Both the position numbers and the translations under genes were made by a program. A stretch of 64,000 nt of DNA. Origin: Cryobacterium shii (GTDB lineage: Bacteria; Actinomycetota; Actinomycetes; Actinomycetales; Microbacteriaceae). Below the pieces are notes generated by a model, which was not told the DNA's origin, did no database searches, and saw only the letters and a list, made by a program, of their open reading frames with translations. The stretch spans positions 62,001 through 126,000 of the forward strand of contig NZ_SOFY01000077.1 in NCBI RefSeq assembly GCF_004402595.1. The letters run 5' to 3'. Below, one piece after another: positions 54,664 through 63,177 of the stretch; position 1 is the stretch's first letter; every line of letters begins with the position of its first letter.

Positions 54664-57183
54664 ATGGCTACCCTCACCGCCCTCCCGCACGTCACCGATC
54701 CCGACGTGCTCTTCGAGGCCTTCGAAACGTGGGCGGGGGAGCAGGAGCTGTCACTGTACCCGGCCCAGGAGGAAGCCCTGATCGAGATCGTGTCGGGGGC
54801 GAACCTGATCCTGAGCACCCCGACCGGGACCGGCAAATCGCTCGTCGCCGTCGGCGCACACTTCGCCGCGCTCTCGGCCGGCAAGCGCAGCTTCTACACC
54901 GCGCCGATCAAGGCCCTCGTCAGCGAGAAGTTCTTCGCGCTGGTCGAGATCTTCGGCGCCGAGAACGTGGGCATGATGACCGGCGACTCCTCGGTCAACT
55001 CGGATGCCCCGATCATCTGCTGCACGGCGGAGATCCTCGCCAACTTGGCGCTGCGAAACGGCGAGGACACCCCCGTCGACCAGGTCGTGATGGACGAATT
55101 CCACTTCTACGGCGACCCGGACCGCGGCTGGGCCTGGCAGGTGCCGCTGCTGCTGCTGCCGCGGGTGCAGTTCATCCTGATGTCGGCGACCCTCGGCGAC
55201 GTCACCTTCATCGCCGACGACCTCTCCCGGCGCACCGGCCGGCCCACCGCGGTCGTCACCGGGGTCGAACGGCCGGTGCCGCTGCACTACTACTACGAGA
55301 CCACGCCCGTGCACGAGACGGTCGAGGAGCTGCTCAAGACCGGGCAAGCGCCGGTCTACATCGTGCACTTCGCGCAGGCCGCCGCCCTCGAACGGGCGCA
55401 GGCGCTCAGCAGCGTCAAGGTCGCCACCAAGGAACAGAAGGAGGCGATCGCCGACCTGATCGGCGAGTTCCGCTTCACCACGAGCTTCGGCAAAACGCTG
55501 TCCCGGCTGATCCGGATGGGGATCGGCGTGCACCACGCCGGCATGCTGCCCAAGTACCGGCGCCTGGTCGAGCAGCTCGCCCAGCGCGGCCTGCTCCGGG
55601 TGATCTGCGGCACGGACACCCTGGGCGTGGGCATCAACGTGCCCATCCGCACGGTGCTGTTCACCGCGCTGACCAAGTACGACGGCGTCAAGATGCGCCA
55701 GCTCAACGCCCGCGAATTCCACCAGATCGCCGGACGCGCGGGCCGGGCCGGCTACGACACGGCCGGAACCGTGGTCATCCAGGCGCCCGACCATGAGACC
55801 GACAACCTCAAGGCGGTCGAAAAGGCCGGCGACGACCCGAAGAAGAAGCGCAAGATCATCCGCAAGAAGGCGCCCGTGGGATTCGTCTCCTGGGGTGAGC
55901 CGTCCTTCCAGCGGCTCGTTGCGGCCGAACCGGAAACCATGAACTCGAGCATGCAGATGACCGCGGCCATGCTGATCAACGTGATCGGCCGCGGCGGGGA
56001 CGCGTTCGCCCATGTCTACGACCTCATCTTCGACAACCACGAACCGTGGAAGCGTCAGCTCGCGCACGCCCGGCGCGCCCTGGGGATCTACAAGACCCTG
56101 CGGGCGGCGGGGATCGTGGAACAGAGCGCGGGCGGGGACATCCGTCTGACCGTCGACCTGCAGCCCAACTTCGCCCTCAACCAGCCCCTGTCGCCGTTCG
56201 CGCTCGCCGCCTTCGACCTGCTCGACGCCGACCCCGACGTGGCCGGCCCGGGCAGCGGCCACTACGCCCTCGACATGATCTCCATCCTCGAGGCCACCCT
56301 CGACGACCCGCGCCCGGTGCTGATGGGACAGCAGTTCGCGGCCCGCGGCGAGGCCGTGAACGCGATGAAGCGCGAGGGCGTCGAATACGACGAACGGATG
56401 GCGCTGCTCGAGGAGGTCACCTGGCCCAAGCCGCTCGAGGAGCTGCTGGACTACACCTTCGCCACCTACAAGGAATCCCAGCCCTGGATCGCCGACTTCG
56501 AGCTCAGCCCGAAGACCGTCGTGCGGGACATGTACGAGCGGGCGATGTCGTTCGGCGAGTTCGTGGCCTACTACAAGCTCGCCCGCAGCGAGGGCGTCGT
56601 GCTCCGCTACCTCTCGGACGCCTACCGGGCGGCCCGGCAGACCATCCCGGACGACGCCAAGACCGAGGACTTGCTCGACCTGATCGAGTGGCTGGGCGAA
56701 CTGGTGCGCCAGGTGGACTCGAGCCTGCTCGACGAGTGGGAGGAGCTCATCCACCCGGACCTGGCCGTGCACTCGGATGCCGCGCAGTCGGTGCTGCCGC
56801 CGGCGCCGCGCCGCCTGACCACCAACACCCGCGCGTTCCGCATCCTGGTGCGCAACGAACTGTTCCGGCGGGTGCAGCTGGCCGCGCTCGAGAACTACGA
56901 TGCGCTGGGCGAACTCGACCGGGAACACGGCTTCCACGCGGATGCCTGGGGCGACGCCATGGACGGCTACTACGCCGAGCATGACGAGCTGCTCACCGGG
57001 GCGAATGCGCGCAGTGCCGGCCTGTTGATCCTGGAGGAGGGTGCATCCGTCTGGACCGCCCGGCAGATCTTCGACGACCCGGCGGGGGACCACGACTGGG
57101 GCATCAGCGCCACGGTCGACCTGGCCGCATCGGACGAACTCGGCGCCGCCGTGCTGCGCGTGACCGGGGTGGACCGGCTCTAG
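54664..57183 (+). CDS. Ski2-like DEAD/DEAH-box helicase with a DUF3516 C-terminus
   Basis: An 839-residue superfamily 2 helicase. Motif I is STPTGTGKS (about 54-62), motif II DEFH (about 144-147), motif III SAT and motif VI QIAGRAGRAGYD. The C-terminal 400 residues are the actinobacterial DUF3516 region. Family members are RNA helicases related to Ski2/Mtr4; the exact substrate here is unknown. The run KKKRKIIRKKAP near 398 may contact RNA. Confidence 0.92.
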   Translation: MATLTALPHVTDPDVLFEAFETWAGEQELSLYPAQEEALIEIVSGANLILSTPTGTGKSLVAVGAHFAALSAGKRSFYTAPIKALVSEKFFALVEIFGAENVGMMTGDSSVNSDAPIICCTAEILANLALRNGEDTPVDQVVMDEFHFYGDPDRGWAWQVPLLLLPRVQFILMSATLGDVTFIADDLSRRTGRPTAVVTGVERPVPLHYYYETTPVHETVEELLKTGQAPVYIVHFAQAAALERAQALSSVKVATKEQKEAIADLIGEFRFTTSFGKTLSRLIRMGIGVHHAGMLPKYRRLVEQLAQRGLLRVICGTDTLGVGINVPIRTVLFTALTKYDGVKMRQLNAREFHQIAGRAGRAGYDTAGTVVIQAPDHETDNLKAVEKAGDDPKKKRKIIRKKAPVGFVSWGEPSFQRLVAAEPETMNSSMQMTAAMLINVIGRGGDAFAHVYDLIFDNHEPWKRQLAHARRALGIYKTLRAAGIVEQSAGGDIRLTVDLQPNFALNQPLSPFALAAFDLLDADPDVAGPGSGHYALDMISILEATLDDPRPVLMGQQFAARGEAVNAMKREGVEYDERMALLEEVTWPKPLEELLDYTFATYKESQPWIADFELSPKTVVRDMYERAMSFGEFVAYYKLARSEGVVLRYLSDAYRAARQTIPDDAKTEDLLDLIEWLGELVRQVDSSLLDEWEELIHPDLAVHSDAAQSVLPPAPRRLTTNTRAFRILVRNELFRRVQLAALENYDALGELDREHGFHADAWGDAMDGYYAEHDELLTGANARSAGLLILEEGASVWTARQIFDDPAGDHDWGISATVDLAASDELGAAVLRVTGVDRL

Positions 57184-57228
57184 GCGAGTCGGTGCCGGGG
57201 AGCCCGTGCCGGGGAGCCGTCCGCGGAG

Positions 57229-57234
57229 TACCGT
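57229..57234 (+). promoter_or_regulatory. -10 box for a leaderless Gfo/Idh/MocA mRNA
   Basis: TACCGT ends 7 bases before ATG 57242. The GGGGAA in between could alternatively be read as a ribosome binding site. Confidence 0.4.
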
Positions 57235-57241
57235 GGGGAAC

Positions 57242-58291
57242 ATGCCCCAGTTTCAGCCTGCAACGGCCCCCATCCGCACCGGCCTGATCGGTTTCGGCAC
57301 CTCCGGGCGCGTCTTCCATAGCCCGCTCCTCGCCGCGAACCCCGACTTCTCGCTGGACCTGATCGTGACGCGGGACCCGGCCCGGCTCAACGCCGCGGCG
57401 ACCCGATACCCTCAGGCGCGCCTGGTGCCGACCGTGGAAGACCTGTTCGCGGCCGCCGACGACCTGGACCTGGTCGTGATCGGCTCCCCGTCGGCCACCC
57501 ACGTCGAGCTCGCGAACGCCGCCCTCGACGCCGGCCTTGCCGTGGTCGTCGACAAGCCGTTCGCAGTGAAACCATGGGAGGGCCGTGACCTGATCGAGAA
57601 GGCCCGGCGACTCGGTTTGCTCCTCACCGTGTTCCAGAACCGGCGCTGGGACGGCGACTTCCTCACGCTGCGTGCGCTGCTCGCCGAGGGGGCGCTGGGT
57701 GAGGTGCGCCGGTTTGAGTCCCGGTTCGAGTGGTGGAAGCCGGAACAGACCAAGTCGTGGAAGGTCGGCGCGACCATCCAGCAGGGTGGCGGGGTACTCT
57801 TCGACCTCGGCGCACACCTGATCGACCAGGCCCTGCAGCTCTTCGGCCCGGTCGATGACGTCTACGCGGAGACCCTGACCCGGCGCCCGGGCGGCGCCGC
57901 CGATGACGACACCTTCGTCGCCCTCCATCACGGGTCTGGGGTGCGCTCACACCTGTGGATGAACGGCATCGCCGCGCAGGTCGGCCCACGCTTCCGCGTG
58001 CTCGGCTCCGAATCCGGGTACACCAAGTGGGGCCTCGACGGCCAGGAGACCGCCCTCGCGGCAGGCGCCAGCCCGACCGACCCGGACTTCGGGGTGGACC
58101 CGGAATCCGCCTGGGGCATGCTCGGCCGTGACGGCGCGCTGACCCGAGTGCCCACCGAGCGCGGCGCCTACGGGGCGTTCTACAGCGGACTGGCCGACGC
58201 CCTGCTGCGCGGGGGGCCGGTCCCGGTCGACCCGGAGGACGCGCTGCGCGTGATCAACGTGATCGAGCGCGTGAACCTGCTGACGCACTAG
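57242..58291 (+). CDS. Gfo/Idh/MocA family oxidoreductase
   Basis: A 349-residue NAD(P)-dependent oxidoreductase. The N-terminal Rossmann loop is GLIGFGTSGRVFHSPLL, the conserved VDKPFAV carries the catalytic Lys, and the C-terminal alpha/beta domain has GGVLFDLGAHLIDQAL with the catalytic Asp/His. It resembles YceM/YhhX-type sugar-related dehydrogenases. ATG 57242 is favoured over the frame opening at 57206. Confidence 0.9.
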   Translation: MPQFQPATAPIRTGLIGFGTSGRVFHSPLLAANPDFSLDLIVTRDPARLNAAATRYPQARLVPTVEDLFAAADDLDLVVIGSPSATHVELANAALDAGLAVVVDKPFAVKPWEGRDLIEKARRLGLLLTVFQNRRWDGDFLTLRALLAEGALGEVRRFESRFEWWKPEQTKSWKVGATIQQGGGVLFDLGAHLIDQALQLFGPVDDVYAETLTRRPGGAADDDTFVALHHGSGVRSHLWMNGIAAQVGPRFRVLGSESGYTKWGLDGQETALAAGASPTDPDFGVDPESAWGMLGRDGALTRVPTERGAYGAFYSGLADALLRGGPVPVDPEDALRVINVIERVNLLTH

Positions 58292-58391
58292 ACGGTTCCG
58301 CGGCTCGCGGTGCTGGTTCCCGCTGCCGGTCGGGCTCGCACCGCGGCTCCCGCCGCCGGTTCCCCGGCCGGGGTCCGCACGTCCCCTAACC

Positions 58392-58468
58392 AATTCGACG
58401 GAGATTTTGCCCGAAACGACCCCGAATGCCCTGATTTAGGGCATTTTCGGCAGAATCTCCGTCGAATT
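58392..58468. repeat. 77-bp palindromic repeat, copy C
   Basis: Arms 58392-58410 and 58450-58468 are complementary at 18 of 19 bases around a 39-base core. The core contains a further small stem, AATGCCCT/AGGGCATT. It lies between the convergent oxidoreductase and LysM genes, in a 268-base gap whose other parts are GC-rich and without a gene. Confidence 0.9.
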
Positions 58469-58559
58469 CGTTCAGCGGCCGGCGGCTGGTGGGCCGGACG
58501 AGGGGCGGCCGGCGGTGGGTGCGGCGGGCGGCGGGTGCGGCGGCCGGTGGGCGGCGCTG

Positions 58560-59045
58560 CTAGCGGGTGGTGGTCCAGTCCAGGTTGATGACATCGCGGA
58601 TGTAGATGTCCTCGCCGAGCCCCGACACCGACGGGTTCATCCGCAGCAGCTGCTGTACCGGCACGTCGAAACGCTGCGCGATCGCGAAGAAATCGTCTCC
58701 CTCGACCACGGTGTAGCTGAGCAGGTTGCCCGACCCGTCCCGGGTCGCCGCGCCCAGGGCGCCCGCCGTGGAGCCCAGGTCGTTTGCCGGGCCCTCGGGC
58801 AGCGGTTCGGCCGGGGCGGCCTCCGCATTGGGCGTGATGGTGGGCGCCGGTGCCGGCAGAGCAGGCGGGACCGGCACCGCAGCAGGAGTGGGGGTGGGTG
58901 TGGGCGTCGGCGTGGGCGTGACCGTCACGGTCGCCGTGACGACGGGTGCCGGCGCGGCGGCGCATCCGGCCAGGCCCAGCAGCGCAGCCGCCACTACCGT
59001 GATGCCGAGCCCACCGGCTGCCAGGCGACGCTGTGTGGAGCGCAT
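58560..59045 (-). CDS. LysM-domain lipoprotein
   Basis: A 161-residue lipoprotein: basic N-terminus, hydrophobic stretch and lipobox LAGC (Cys28), then a long Thr/Pro, Ala/Pro linker (about residues 30-80), and a C-terminal LysM-like domain (LLSYTVVEGDDFFAIAQRFD, VQQLLRMNPSV). It should attach to the membrane and bind peptidoglycan. The start at 59045 is set by GGGGGGAAA directly upstream. Confidence 0.87.
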   Translation of the reverse strand: MRSTQRRLAAGGLGITVVAAALLGLAGCAAAPAPVVTATVTVTPTPTPTPTPTPAAVPVPPALPAPAPTITPNAEAAPAEPLPEGPANDLGSTAGALGAATRDGSGNLLSYTVVEGDDFFAIAQRFDVPVQQLLRMNPSVSGLGEDIYIRDVINLDWTTTR

Positions 59046-59105
59046 TTTCCCCCCAAGGTGAGCGCCGCGCGTCCCCCGCACGGCAGTGTCAGTCTAGGCC
59101 GCGGT

Positions 59106-60476
59106 TCAGCATTCGATGACGTTGACCGCCAGGCCGCCCTCGCTGGTCTCCTTGTACTTGGTCATCATGTCCAGGCCGGTCTGGCGCATGGTTTCGATCA
59201 CGGTGTCCAGGGAGACGAGATGGGTGCCGTCCCCGTGCAAGGCCAGCCGGGCTGCCGACACCGCGGTGGAGGCCGCGATCGCGTTCCGTTCGATGCAGGG
59301 CACCTGCACGAGGCCGCCGACGGGGTCGCAGGTCAGGCCCAGGTGGTGCTCCATCGCGATCTCGGCGGCGTTCTCCACCTGTCGCGGTGTGCCGCCGAGC
59401 ACGGCGCAGAGGGCAGCGGATGCCATCGCGCAGGCCGATCCGACCTCGGCCTGGCAGCCGCCCTCCGCCCCGGAGATCGAGGCATTGGCCTTGACCAGCG
59501 AGCCGATCGCAACGGCGGTCAACAGGTAGCGACGGATGCCGGCGGCATCCGCCCCCGGTACGAACCTCAGGTAGTAGTGGCCGACCGCCGGGATGATGCC
59601 CGCGGCGCCGTTGGTCGGGGCCGTCACCACCCGCCCGCCGGAGGCGTTCTCCTCGTTGACGGCGAGGGCGAAAGCGTGCAGCCACTCGGTCGAGGTGTCG
59701 CGCTCCCGCTTCGGCAGCCGGTCATATTCTTCCAGCTGCATACGGACCGCGGCGGCCCGTCGCTTGACCTTGAGCCCGCCGGGGAGCGTGCCGGTGGCCA
59801 CGAGGCCGGCCTCCACGCAGACGTGCATCGCGTCCCAGATCGCGTCGAGGCCGGCCTCGAGTCCGTCGGCGCCGTGGATGGACTCCTCGTTGGCGCGGGC
59901 GACGTCGCAGATGCCGAATCCGTGCTCGTCGCACAGGGCCAGCAGCTCCGCGCTGGAGGAGAACTGCAGCGGCTGGGTCCGGGTCGTGCGGGGTCCCGCG
60001 GTGTCGCCGTCGCGGCGGATGAACCCGCCGCCGATCGAGTACCACGTCTCTTCGAACAGGGGCCGGGCATCCATGCCCCACGCCGTCAGGGTCAGCGCGT
60101 TCGGGTGGCCGGGCAGGCGGGTGCGCGGTTCGAAGGTGATGTCGTCCCGCGCCACCGGGATCTCGTGACCGTGCAGCACCAGGATGGCGTCGGCGGGCAG
60201 GCCGGACCAGGCGGTGCGCACCGCGGCCGGGTCGCAGGTCTCGGGCCGGAGCCCGGCCAGACCGGCCAGGACGGCGTCGGGCGTGCCGTGGCCGAGCCCG
60301 GTCGAACCCAGCGAGCCGAACAGCGCACAGCTGATCCGGGTGACGAGGGGCAGCGTGCCCGAGTCGAGGAGGTGGTCGGCGAAGGTGCGGGCGGCCCGCA
60401 TGGGGCCGACCGTGTGGGAACTGGAAGGGCCGATCCCGATGGAGAAGAGGTCGAGGGCCGACACGTACGCTGTCAT
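59106..60476 (-). CDS. sdaA: L-serine ammonia-lyase (iron-sulfur L-serine dehydratase)
   Basis: A 456-residue fused-type enzyme that deaminates L-serine to pyruvate. It has GIGPSSSHTVGPMRAARTF in the beta part. The 4Fe-4S ligands lie in the alpha part: GGCQAEVGSACAMASA and LTCDPVGGLVQVPCIERN. The length is normal. It competes with CysE for serine. The start is supported by TACGAT at 60483-60488, six bases upstream. Confidence 0.95.
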   Translation of the reverse strand: MTAYVSALDLFSIGIGPSSSHTVGPMRAARTFADHLLDSGTLPLVTRISCALFGSLGSTGLGHGTPDAVLAGLAGLRPETCDPAAVRTAWSGLPADAILVLHGHEIPVARDDITFEPRTRLPGHPNALTLTAWGMDARPLFEETWYSIGGGFIRRDGDTAGPRTTRTQPLQFSSSAELLALCDEHGFGICDVARANEESIHGADGLEAGLDAIWDAMHVCVEAGLVATGTLPGGLKVKRRAAAVRMQLEEYDRLPKRERDTSTEWLHAFALAVNEENASGGRVVTAPTNGAAGIIPAVGHYYLRFVPGADAAGIRRYLLTAVAIGSLVKANASISGAEGGCQAEVGSACAMASAALCAVLGGTPRQVENAAEIAMEHHLGLTCDPVGGLVQVPCIERNAIAASTAVSAARLALHGDGTHLVSLDTVIETMRQTGLDMMTKYKETSEGGLAVNVIEC

Positions 60477-60482
60477 CCGACC

Positions 60483-60488
60483 ATCGTA
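60483..60488 (-). promoter_or_regulatory. -10 box for a leaderless sdaA mRNA
   Basis: On the minus strand TACGAT is followed by six bases and ATG 60476. Confidence 0.5.
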
Positions 60489-60592
60489 ACCGCGCCCCGC
60501 TCCCGGACGGCGTCAGGTCGGCGGATGGTCGTGCGCGCCGTGATCTGCACCGACGCGGCTCGGTCGCCGCCCACCATCCCGTCCGCGTCGGG

Positions 60593-60598
60593 CAGGAT
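60593..60598 (+). promoter_or_regulatory. probable -10 box for a leaderless FAD-oxidase mRNA
   Basis: CAGGAT ends 6 bases before ATG 60605. It misses the first T of TANNNT but has the same position as the other leaderless -10 boxes. Confidence 0.35.
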
Positions 60599-60604
60599 GG
60601 GGGC

Positions 60605-61780
60605 ATGGACGAGAACGTGGAGACCGTCGTCATCGGCGGCGGGGCGATGGGGTCGGCGACGGCGTGGCAGCTGGTCCGGCGGGGGCGCCCGGTCACCCTG
60701 CTGGAACGCTTCGAGCCGGGGCACCTCAACGGGGCCTCGCACGGCGCCTCCCGCAACTTCAACACCGCCTATGCTGACCCGACCTATGTCGGCATGCTCG
60801 CCGAGGCGTTGCCGCTCTGGCGGGAGCTGGAAGAGGAGACGGGCAGTGCGCTGCTGGCCCAGGTCGGAGTCGTCAACCACGGCGCGAACCCGGCGTTCGA
60901 CCGGGTGGCGGAGGCGCTGACCGGCGCGGGGCTGGGGGCCGAGTTCCTGGTGCCGGAGGCCGCGGCCGAACGCTGGCCGGGCATCCGCTTCGATGGGCGG
61001 GTGCTGCACAATCCGGACGCCGGTCGATTGAACGCGGATGCCGCGGTGACCGCACTGCAGGCCGCGGCCGTCGCCGCCGGGGCTTCGGTCAGGCACGGCG
61101 TCCGGGTGCTGCGTCTGGACGTTCAGGGCGACGACCGGGTTCGCGTGACCCACGAGAACGGCAGCATCACGGCCCGGCGCGTGGTCGTCACGGTCGGGGC
61201 CTGGACCAGCGGCCTGCTCGCGGGCGTGCTTGCGACGCCCCGCCTCACGGTGACGCAGGAGCAGCCGGCGCACTTCGCCCTGCGCGACACCACGCCGGCC
61301 GCGCTGCACCGGGCAGGGACCGAGTGGCCCGGCTTCAACCATGCGCCCGACCGGTCGGACCCGCGCTACGCGTGGTGGTACTCACCGGTCTACGGCATGT
61401 ACACCCCGGGGCAGGGGGTCAAGGCCGGCTGGCACGGCGTGGGCCCGGGGACCGACCCGGATGCGCGCAGCTTCCGCCCGGAGCCGGTGCAGCTCGCCGC
61501 CCTGCAGCGGTACGTGCGCGAGTGGCTGCCCGGCGCCGACGCCGACGTGCTGGAGCCGGTGACCTGCACGTACACGACCACGGTCGACGAGGACTTCGTG
61601 CTCGACCGGGTGGGCCCAGTGATCGTCGGCGCTGGCTTCAGCGGACACGGCTTCAAGTTCACGCCGTCGGTCGGCCGGATCCTCGCCGACCTGGTCACGG
61701 GCGCCGCCCCCGCCCCGTCGCGCTTCGCCCTCAACCGCACGCCGAACGCGGGCCCCGGCGGCTGGCTCGCCCGCGCCTGA
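60605..61780 (+). CDS. FAD-dependent amine/amino-acid oxidase (sarcosine oxidase/DadA family)
   Basis: A 391-residue flavoenzyme. The FAD loop VVIGGGAMGSATAWQLVRRG is at the N-terminus, followed by the family motifs SHGASRNFNTAY, VVVTVGAWTS and, at the C-terminus, VIVGAGFSGHGFKFTPSVG. The pattern fits monomeric sarcosine or N-methyl-tryptophan oxidases; the substrate cannot be chosen. It is divergent from sdaA. Confidence 0.9.
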   Translation: MDENVETVVIGGGAMGSATAWQLVRRGRPVTLLERFEPGHLNGASHGASRNFNTAYADPTYVGMLAEALPLWRELEEETGSALLAQVGVVNHGANPAFDRVAEALTGAGLGAEFLVPEAAAERWPGIRFDGRVLHNPDAGRLNADAAVTALQAAAVAAGASVRHGVRVLRLDVQGDDRVRVTHENGSITARRVVVTVGAWTSGLLAGVLATPRLTVTQEQPAHFALRDTTPAALHRAGTEWPGFNHAPDRSDPRYAWWYSPVYGMYTPGQGVKAGWHGVGPGTDPDARSFRPEPVQLAALQRYVREWLPGADADVLEPVTCTYTTTVDEDFVLDRVGPVIVGAGFSGHGFKFTPSVGRILADLVTGAAPAPSRFALNRTPNAGPGGWLARA

Positions 61781-61824
61781 GCGGAGCCGCGCCTGAACGG
61801 ACCCGCGGTGTCCGGCGTCGACCC

Positions 61825-61901
61825 AATTCGACGGAGATTCGGCTCTAAAAACACGTTTCCGGCCTGTTTTGGGGCGATTTGGGCAGAATCTCCGTCGAAT
61901 T
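61825..61901. repeat. 77-bp palindromic repeat, copy D
   Basis: Arms 61825-61843 and 61883-61901 are complementary at 18 of 19 bases around a 39-base core. It lies between the convergent FAD oxidase and YeiH genes. Confidence 0.9.
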
Positions 61902-61946
61902 CGTTGGGGCGAAGGTGCGGGCAGGTGAGTCTCGGGCAGGACGGAT

Positions 61947-62046
61947 GCGCCCCGGGAAGGGCGGCTGCGCCCCGGGAAGGGCGGCTGCGCCCCGGTCAGG
62001 ACAGGTGCGCCACGGGAAGGGCGGCTGCGTCCCCGTCAGGAGAGCT
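61947..62046. repeat. 20-base tandem repeat, five units
   Basis: Five head-to-tail units with a 20-base period (consensus GCGCCCCGGGAAGGGCGGCT). The first two are identical and later ones diverged; a weaker unit may precede them. The array runs across the stop codon of the YeiH gene (62036-62038). Confidence 0.8.
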
Positions 62047-63037
62047 GCACCGCCGCCAGCGCGAGCGCCGCGATCAGGGTCCAGGAGAGTAGGCCGACGG
62101 TCAGGGCGCGGCCGCCCGTGCGGGCGAGCGAGCGCAGGTTCACGGCTGCTCCAAGCCCGAAGAGCGCGGCGGCGAGCAGATACGTCTGAACGGTGTCCGC
62201 GGCGACGAGCACGGCATCGGGCAGCGGCGCGACCGTGCGCACGAGCACCGCAACCAGGAACCCGGCCACGAACAGGGGCATGATCGGGGTGCGGCGGGTC
62301 GGGGCATCCGTCGCCGGGGCGCCCTGCTGCCGGAGTGCGTCGAGGCGGCGCTCCCGCAGGCCGACCACCGCGACGAGCGGGGCGAGCATGAGCACCCGGG
62401 TGAGTTTCACGACCACGGCCACGCCCAGCGCGGCCGTCCCGGCGACCTTGGCGGTGGCGACCACCTGCCCGACGTCGTGCACGCCGGCGCCGACCCAGTG
62501 CCCGAATTGCAGGTCGGTCAGGCCCAGCGGATGCCACAGCAGCGGCAGCACGGCAATGGCGAGCGTGCCGCAGAGGGTCACCAGCGCGATCGGGGTGGCG
62601 GTCTCCTCATCCTTCGCCCTGACGACCCCGCCCACCGCACCGATGGCGGAGGCGCCGCAGACGGAGAAGCCGGTCGCGATCAGGAGCGGCTGATGCCCGG
62701 TCAGGCCGATCCGGCGGCCGAGCCAGAGGGTGCCCAGGAATGTGAGCAGCACGATGGCCACGGTGCTGAGGATGGTCACCCAGCCGAGGCTCGCAATGTC
62801 CACGAGGCTGAGCTTGAGGCCGAGCAGCACGATGCCCAGGCGCATGAAGCGGCTCGCGGCCAGGGACAGGCCCGGGGCGAGGACCCCGGTCAGGGCCGGG
62901 CGGGCGACTGGGACGTTGCCGGCGACGATGCCGAGGACGACCGCGACCGTGAGGAGCGGCAGCGACGGGACCAGCGCGTGGACGGTGCCGGCGAGTACGG
63001 CGGTGGAGGCCGCGACGAGCACTCCCGGCAGCCACAT
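62036..63037 (-). CDS. YeiH/UPF0324 family membrane transporter (putative sulfate exporter family)
   Basis: A 333-residue protein with about ten membrane helices and the family signature LAPGLSLAASRFMRLGIVLL followed by GLKLSLVDI, plus FSVCGASAIGAVGGVVRAKD and GHWVGAGVHDVGQV. Members are annotated as putative sulfate exporters with thin evidence. The start at 63037 is supported by the -10 box TAAACT at 63045-63050; the in-frame extension to 63127 enters the terminator hairpin. Confidence 0.88.
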   Translation of the reverse strand: MWLPGVLVAASTAVLAGTVHALVPSLPLLTVAVVLGIVAGNVPVARPALTGVLAPGLSLAASRFMRLGIVLLGLKLSLVDIASLGWVTILSTVAIVLLTFLGTLWLGRRIGLTGHQPLLIATGFSVCGASAIGAVGGVVRAKDEETATPIALVTLCGTLAIAVLPLLWHPLGLTDLQFGHWVGAGVHDVGQVVATAKVAGTAALGVAVVVKLTRVLMLAPLVAVVGLRERRLDALRQQGAPATDAPTRRTPIMPLFVAGFLVAVLVRTVAPLPDAVLVAADTVQTYLLAAALFGLGAAVNLRSLARTGGRALTVGLLSWTLIAALALAAVQLS

Positions 63038-63044
63038 TGCGCCA

Positions 63045-63050
63045 AGTTTA
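63045..63050 (-). promoter_or_regulatory. -10 box for a leaderless YeiH mRNA
   Basis: On the minus strand TAAACT ends 7 bases before ATG 63037. Confidence 0.5.
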
Positions 63051-63074
63051 CGGGCGGCGGCCCGTGCGCTCGGC

Positions 63075-63135
63075 GCCGAACCGTGAGAAAAGCCCCTCTC
63101 CCGGGCGGGAAAAGGGGCTTTGCTCACGGTTCGGC
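63075..63135 (-). terminator. long hairpin, likely terminator of the desaturase gene
   Basis: GCCGAACCGTGAG (63075-63087) pairs with CTCACGGTTCGGC (63123-63135), and inside it AAAGCCCCT pairs with AGGGGCTTT. The stem is over 20 bp and lies 43 bases downstream of the desaturase stop and upstream of yeiH, separating the two transcripts. Confidence 0.7.
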
Positions 63136-63177
63136 GGGGCTTCGCGGCGGTCTCTGTGCTCGGGCTCCGCGGCAGGT

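Noticed and set aside
54751-57243. 830-codon open frame on the minus strand
   Set aside because: Antisense shadow of the helicase gene, which carries all helicase motifs.
58515-60920. 801-codon open frame on the plus strand
   Set aside because: Runs antisense through the LysM and sdaA genes; its composition is that of a GC shadow and no domain was recognised.
61947-62046. CRISPR-like array
   Set aside because: Units of 20 bases are directly adjacent without spacers.
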